Assembly (NCBI GenBank): GCA_045532295.1
Contig: JAZSFP010000027.1
Location: 1 to 64,000, forward strand
From: UBA10677 sp045532295
GTDB lineage: Bacteria; Bacillota; Clostridia; Christensenellales; Pumilibacteraceae
Length of the DNA stretch: 64,000 bases
Direction: 5' to 3'
Made by a program: the position numbers and the translations under genes. Every line of letters begins with the position of its first letter. Position 1 is the stretch's first letter. A model generated the notes under the pieces. It worked only from the letters and a program-made list of their open reading frames with translations. It did not search any database and was not told the origin of the DNA. This document shows positions 61,153-64,000 of this stretch, piece after piece.

Positions 61153-62046
61153 ATGGAAAAAGTTAAAAATGACGTAATAAATCCTGCTAATTACGTTCCA
61201 AACAAAAAGAAAGTTGACCCGATGATAGGCTCGCATATCATTATGATTTTAGCGGTGCTCTTCATTATGGTGCCTATGTACATAATGCTCATAACGAGCG
61301 TAACCTCGCCCGTTGAGGCGAACGACGCCGAATTCCACTGGTGGCCTGAAATGGGCTTAACGGGATACGCGTACGAGACTGCTTTTACCAGAAAGATGGC
61401 TGGTAACTCACTTCTTCAGTCTTTCCTTAACACGATGTGGATTTACCTTCCTTCCGTTGCAGTCGGCGTGTTTATGTCCGCTATGGCAGCCTTCTCGTTC
61501 GCAAAACTCGATTTCTTCTTGAAAGGACCTATGTTTGCTATCCTTATGGCAACGCTTACCCTTCCTAACTGTATGGGTACGGTATCGTCCTTCCTTATTT
61601 TCGACAAGATAGGCTGGATTAACACACCCCTTCCGCTTATGATTCCAAGAATGCTGGGCGGTATCGGAATAGTGTTCTTCCTCCGACAGTTCTATATGGG
61701 ACTTCCCGACGATTTAATAGGCGCGGCGAACATCGACGGACTGGGAGAAATCGGCGTGTTCTTTAGAATTATGCTCCCCATTTCTCTTCCCGCTCTTCTT
61801 TCTCAGTTCATACTTAACTTTATCGGAGCGTACAACGAGTATCTTCCTCCCCTTTTGTACATTCACGACGCGCGTCTATATACGCTCCAAATCTCGCTTG
61901 CGTTCTTTACCGAGGCGTACGTGCAGAACTGGCCTCTTCGTATGGCGGGTTGCGTAATTGCGATGGTACCCCTTATTATCCTCTATCTTCTTTCGCAAAA
62001 GTTCATCTTAAAGGGCGTTGCAATCTCGTCCGGACTTAAAGGTTAA
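61153..62046 (+). CDS. Sugar ABC transporter permease (MalG/LacG type)
   Basis: 297 aa with six membrane helices and the EAA-type loop GAANIDGLGEIGVFFRIMLP near residue 195. The C-terminus LSQKFILKGVAISSGLKG is typical of MalG-type permeases. It follows the first permease by 13 nt with AAGGAGG. No MsmK/MalK-type ATPase gene follows within the window, so the pair probably uses a shared ATPase encoded elsewhere. Confidence 0.95.
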   Translation: MEKVKNDVINPANYVPNKKKVDPMIGSHIIMILAVLFIMVPMYIMLITSVTSPVEANDAEFHWWPEMGLTGYAYETAFTRKMAGNSLLQSFLNTMWIYLPSVAVGVFMSAMAAFSFAKLDFFLKGPMFAILMATLTLPNCMGTVSSFLIFDKIGWINTPLPLMIPRMLGGIGIVFFLRQFYMGLPDDLIGAANIDGLGEIGVFFRIMLPISLPALLSQFILNFIGAYNEYLPPLLYIHDARLYTLQISLAFFTEAYVQNWPLRMAGCVIAMVPLIILYLLSQKFILKGVAISSGLKG

Positions 62047-62054
62047 GAGAAGAT

Positions 62055-63338
62055 ATGATCAAAAAACTAATCACGATTTTATTAAGTTGTCTTCTTTTCT
62101 TTCCCGTCTTAGCGTGTGGAGAAGAGGAAAAACCCCCTCAAGCAACGATGAGTGGCGTAATAACTTCTGCGTACAAGTTAGACCTATCAAAAGTTACTAT
62201 CGAAGTGGACGGGGAGCAAAAAAACGATACCGTTATCGAGAAAAACGGACGATACAGTCTTTCCCTTCCGTACGGAACGCATACTATTTCGGCAAAGGCA
62301 GGCGACGCTACTTTTAGCGGAGAGGTGCTTATCGAAAAGAAAGAAGTGGAATTTAATATCCCTCTTTCCCACCCCGTACTTACGCTTGGCGAGAGTATGA
62401 CGATTAACGGAAAAACGATTGAGGGCGACGCTGTTGACGAAAAACTTGCGCTCGATAGCGCGGACGGTCAGTTCCAAATGACGCCTTACGGCAATCTTCA
62501 TCTTTTGCCTAATTCCGTAACCGATAAAGACTTTGCTTTTAGAGTAGACTTTTCGGGCGGTATAGGTTCGATGATGGGAGTGGGGATAACTGACGGAGAG
62601 TGGACGCTTTCCTTTCAGTTTAAGCAGTGGGGAATTAAAGAACTTGGCGTAGAACTTTCAAAAGTAGGCGAGCAAGGTTTTGATTTTTCAACCGACGAAA
62701 TTCCTTCTAACCCAAACAATGGCAACAACTATTCGTTATACTTCCGCCGTCTTGGTAGAAGAGTAGAAGTTTATATCCCCGCAGGAAGTGTACTAAAGAA
62801 GATTTTCTCGGTGGATAAAGACGGATACGAATTTAGCGAGGGCGTGGATATCAACTGGAGCCATCATAGTATCGGAGTAAAGGACGCAGACACCTTTGAA
62901 GAGGCTCTCGAGAAAGTCAATACCGCGCATAAGCAAAGGCTGGAAGAGATTTTCAGCGAAGGCAAAGACCTCGGCGTAGTGTTTATGAGAAACTCGACTT
63001 CCGATTTTAACAAGCCCAAAACTTCGATAAGTTACGAAATTCTTGATACCGTAATCGTTCCCGTTGAGGTGGATATCGACGAGATGACGGAGTTTGATAA
63101 AGCGACGGTAAAGTTTATCCCCAAAGATATTAAACTTTCGACGATGACGATAAGTGAAACGCTTTATAAGGGCTTAAATATCTTGCATATTCCCAAAATG
63201 GAGTACGAAGTTAAGGTTACCGTTCCTTCCTTTGAGGGCGACGAGTACGCGGAATATCTTGGTTATACTTACGGAGACTATACCCCGTCAACCAACGGAA
63301 TTAGAATTCGTATAACCGAAGATGAAGACAAAACCTAA
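62055..63338 (+). CDS. Hypothetical lipoprotein of the sugar operon
   Basis: 427 aa. Lipobox VLAC gives Cys21. Residues about 30-100 resemble a carboxypeptidase-regulatory-like or prealbumin beta domain (TMSGVITSAYKLDLSKVTIE, GRYSLSLPYGTHTISAKAG). The middle, about 110-280, resembles a lectin-like or concanavalin-type fold (FRVDFSGGIGSMMGVGITDG). It probably binds carbohydrate at the surface. 8 nt after the permease gene; co-transcribed. No precise family is recognised. Confidence 0.75.
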   Translation: MIKKLITILLSCLLFFPVLACGEEEKPPQATMSGVITSAYKLDLSKVTIEVDGEQKNDTVIEKNGRYSLSLPYGTHTISAKAGDATFSGEVLIEKKEVEFNIPLSHPVLTLGESMTINGKTIEGDAVDEKLALDSADGQFQMTPYGNLHLLPNSVTDKDFAFRVDFSGGIGSMMGVGITDGEWTLSFQFKQWGIKELGVELSKVGEQGFDFSTDEIPSNPNNGNNYSLYFRRLGRRVEVYIPAGSVLKKIFSVDKDGYEFSEGVDINWSHHSIGVKDADTFEEALEKVNTAHKQRLEEIFSEGKDLGVVFMRNSTSDFNKPKTSISYEILDTVIVPVEVDIDEMTEFDKATVKFIPKDIKLSTMTISETLYKGLNILHIPKMEYEVKVTVPSFEGDEYAEYLGYTYGDYTPSTNGIRIRITEDEDKT

Positions 63339-63367
63339 TAATAAAGAATAATAATAGTAGGCAATTC

Positions 63368-63383
63368 TTTCCCGAAAGGGAAG
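63368..63383 (+). promoter_or_regulatory. GAAA-tetraloop hairpin before the last gene
   Basis: TTTCCC-GAAA-GGGAAG lies just before the AAGGAG site of the gene at 63410. A similar GAAA-loop hairpin precedes the binding-protein gene (57798-57809). Confidence 0.45.
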
Positions 63384-63409
63384 TGAAAATAAAAAAAGGA
63401 GACAAAAAG

Positions 63410-64000
63410 ATGAAAAAATTAGTATCGTTAGTTCTTTGCTTATTGATGCTTATGTCCGTTGCATCGTGTGGATACGGCACTGAGTTCGCCCTTCCTCACT
63501 TCGACGGCGTAGACCTATCTAACGGCTACGATACCGACCTTCTTTACAAGAACAAGTCGGATTTTTGGGGCGGTGATAGCGGTATCATTTGGGTAAGTGA
63601 AGAAGAAAATCCCGAGTGGGGCGGATATTTCTATCAGTATATGTCCGGTTGCGCGGGCGTAGCAAACGCCGTTCCCTCCACTGAAGACGGCGAAACGCCA
63701 CCGCTTGAGCACGCTAACGGCAGAGTTCCTGCGTACTACGGCATTACCGCAATTTCCAGAAGTAAGGACCTTAACGACTGGCAACTTTGTGGTCAAGTAG
63801 ACAACGGACTTGCTATCAAAATTGAACTTGACGAGTGGCTCAAAACTTCCCTTTGGGCGCCCGAGGCAATCTACGACCCCGTAACCGACCTTTACTATAT
63901 GTTCTTCTCGGCGGCAAGTAAGATTAACGACGGTTCTATTCCCGGAGCGACCTATTCGTCGTCTAACTACCTTTACGATAGATTCTACCTTGGTATAGCA
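63410..64000 (+). CDS. GH43-like glycosidase lipoprotein (partial, C-terminus beyond window)
   Basis: 197 codons seen, open to the window end. The signal sequence ends SVASC (Cys20). The segment GYFYQYMSGC, ITAISRSKDLNDWQLCG and SLWAPEAIYDPVTDLYYMFF is typical of the five-bladed propeller of GH43 and related arabinosidases/xylosidases. The catalytic Asp could be in FWGGDSG. It would release arabinose or xylose units outside the cell for uptake by the ABC importer. AAGGAG precedes the ATG. Confidence 0.82.
   Translation, partial: MKKLVSLVLCLLMLMSVASCGYGTEFALPHFDGVDLSNGYDTDLLYKNKSDFWGGDSGIIWVSEEENPEWGGYFYQYMSGCAGVANAVPSTEDGETPPLEHANGRVPAYYGITAISRSKDLNDWQLCGQVDNGLAIKIELDEWLKTSLWAPEAIYDPVTDLYYMFFSAASKINDGSIPGATYSSSNYLYDRFYLGIA

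Overview
The window reads as a chromosomal segment of a low-to-moderate G+C Firmicute, most likely an uncultured clostridial gut bacterium. The evidence is sigma-A promoters of the TTGACA-17-TATAAT type, GGAGG ribosome binding sites, a CIRCE operator, Spo0J/ParB with parS, DegV and DUF951 proteins, and many genes for plant-polysaccharide use (GH10-, GH2- and GH43-like enzymes, SGNH esterases, a sugar ABC importer, a complete L-rhamnose pathway). No rRNA, tRNA or CRISPR array was found. The species assignment is inference.

Layout. 1-11.1 kb (mostly minus strand): a partial giant surface protein with MBG repeats, a secreted SGNH esterase, a second giant surface protein with a C-terminal membrane anchor, an AraC regulator, a small membrane protein and ftsH. 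11.1-14.5 kb: two long AT-rich non-coding stretches around parB, holding inverted DnaA boxes, a perfect parS, a near-parS and an iterated ATAACTAT motif. Gene direction switches here from mostly minus to mostly plus, so this is a plausible replication-origin and centromere region. 14.5-26.7 kb: DUF4965-type protein, SGNH esterase, MgtC-like protein, cation/proton antiporter, LysR, GH10, AraC, MacB-type ABC exporter, rsmG. 26.9-35.5 kb: a co-directional housekeeping run (hydrolase-like protein, DUF951, signal peptidase, DegV, mnmE, smpB, tcdA, PAP2, Fe-S protein, beta-helix protein), with a second DnaA-box cluster before mnmE.

35.5-39.3 kb is a two-gene module of clearly lower G+C: a RecQ-type helicase with an N-terminal DUF559-like nuclease domain, overlapping a tail-anchored coiled-coil protein. 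It looks like an acquired defence module and is my best candidate for an undescribed system. 39.3-45 kb: DMT transporter, CIRCE-controlled Hsp20, rhaB-rhaA-rhaD, small membrane protein. 45-54 kb: an orphan VirD4/TraG-like ATPase with a repeat-protein partner, a divergent YbjN-like protein, 100-bp tandem repeats, then an operon joining a membrane/TrkA-N/RyR-like protein, a DUF4838 lipoprotein and a charged protein. This is a second unusual cluster. 54-64 kb: trmO, an ArsR-type regulator with a large C-terminal domain, GH2, and a sugar-uptake operon (binding lipoprotein, two permeases, a lipoprotein, a GH43-like lipoprotein) with no ATPase gene in view.

Cross-cutting patterns: a 60-bp element with two palindromes precedes two separate secreted-protein genes in the same orientation; a second repeat family keeps a hairpin through paired base changes; and three genes (rsmG, mnmE, the 44.7-kb membrane protein) have their -10 box exactly 6 nt before the ATG, which predicts leaderless mRNAs.
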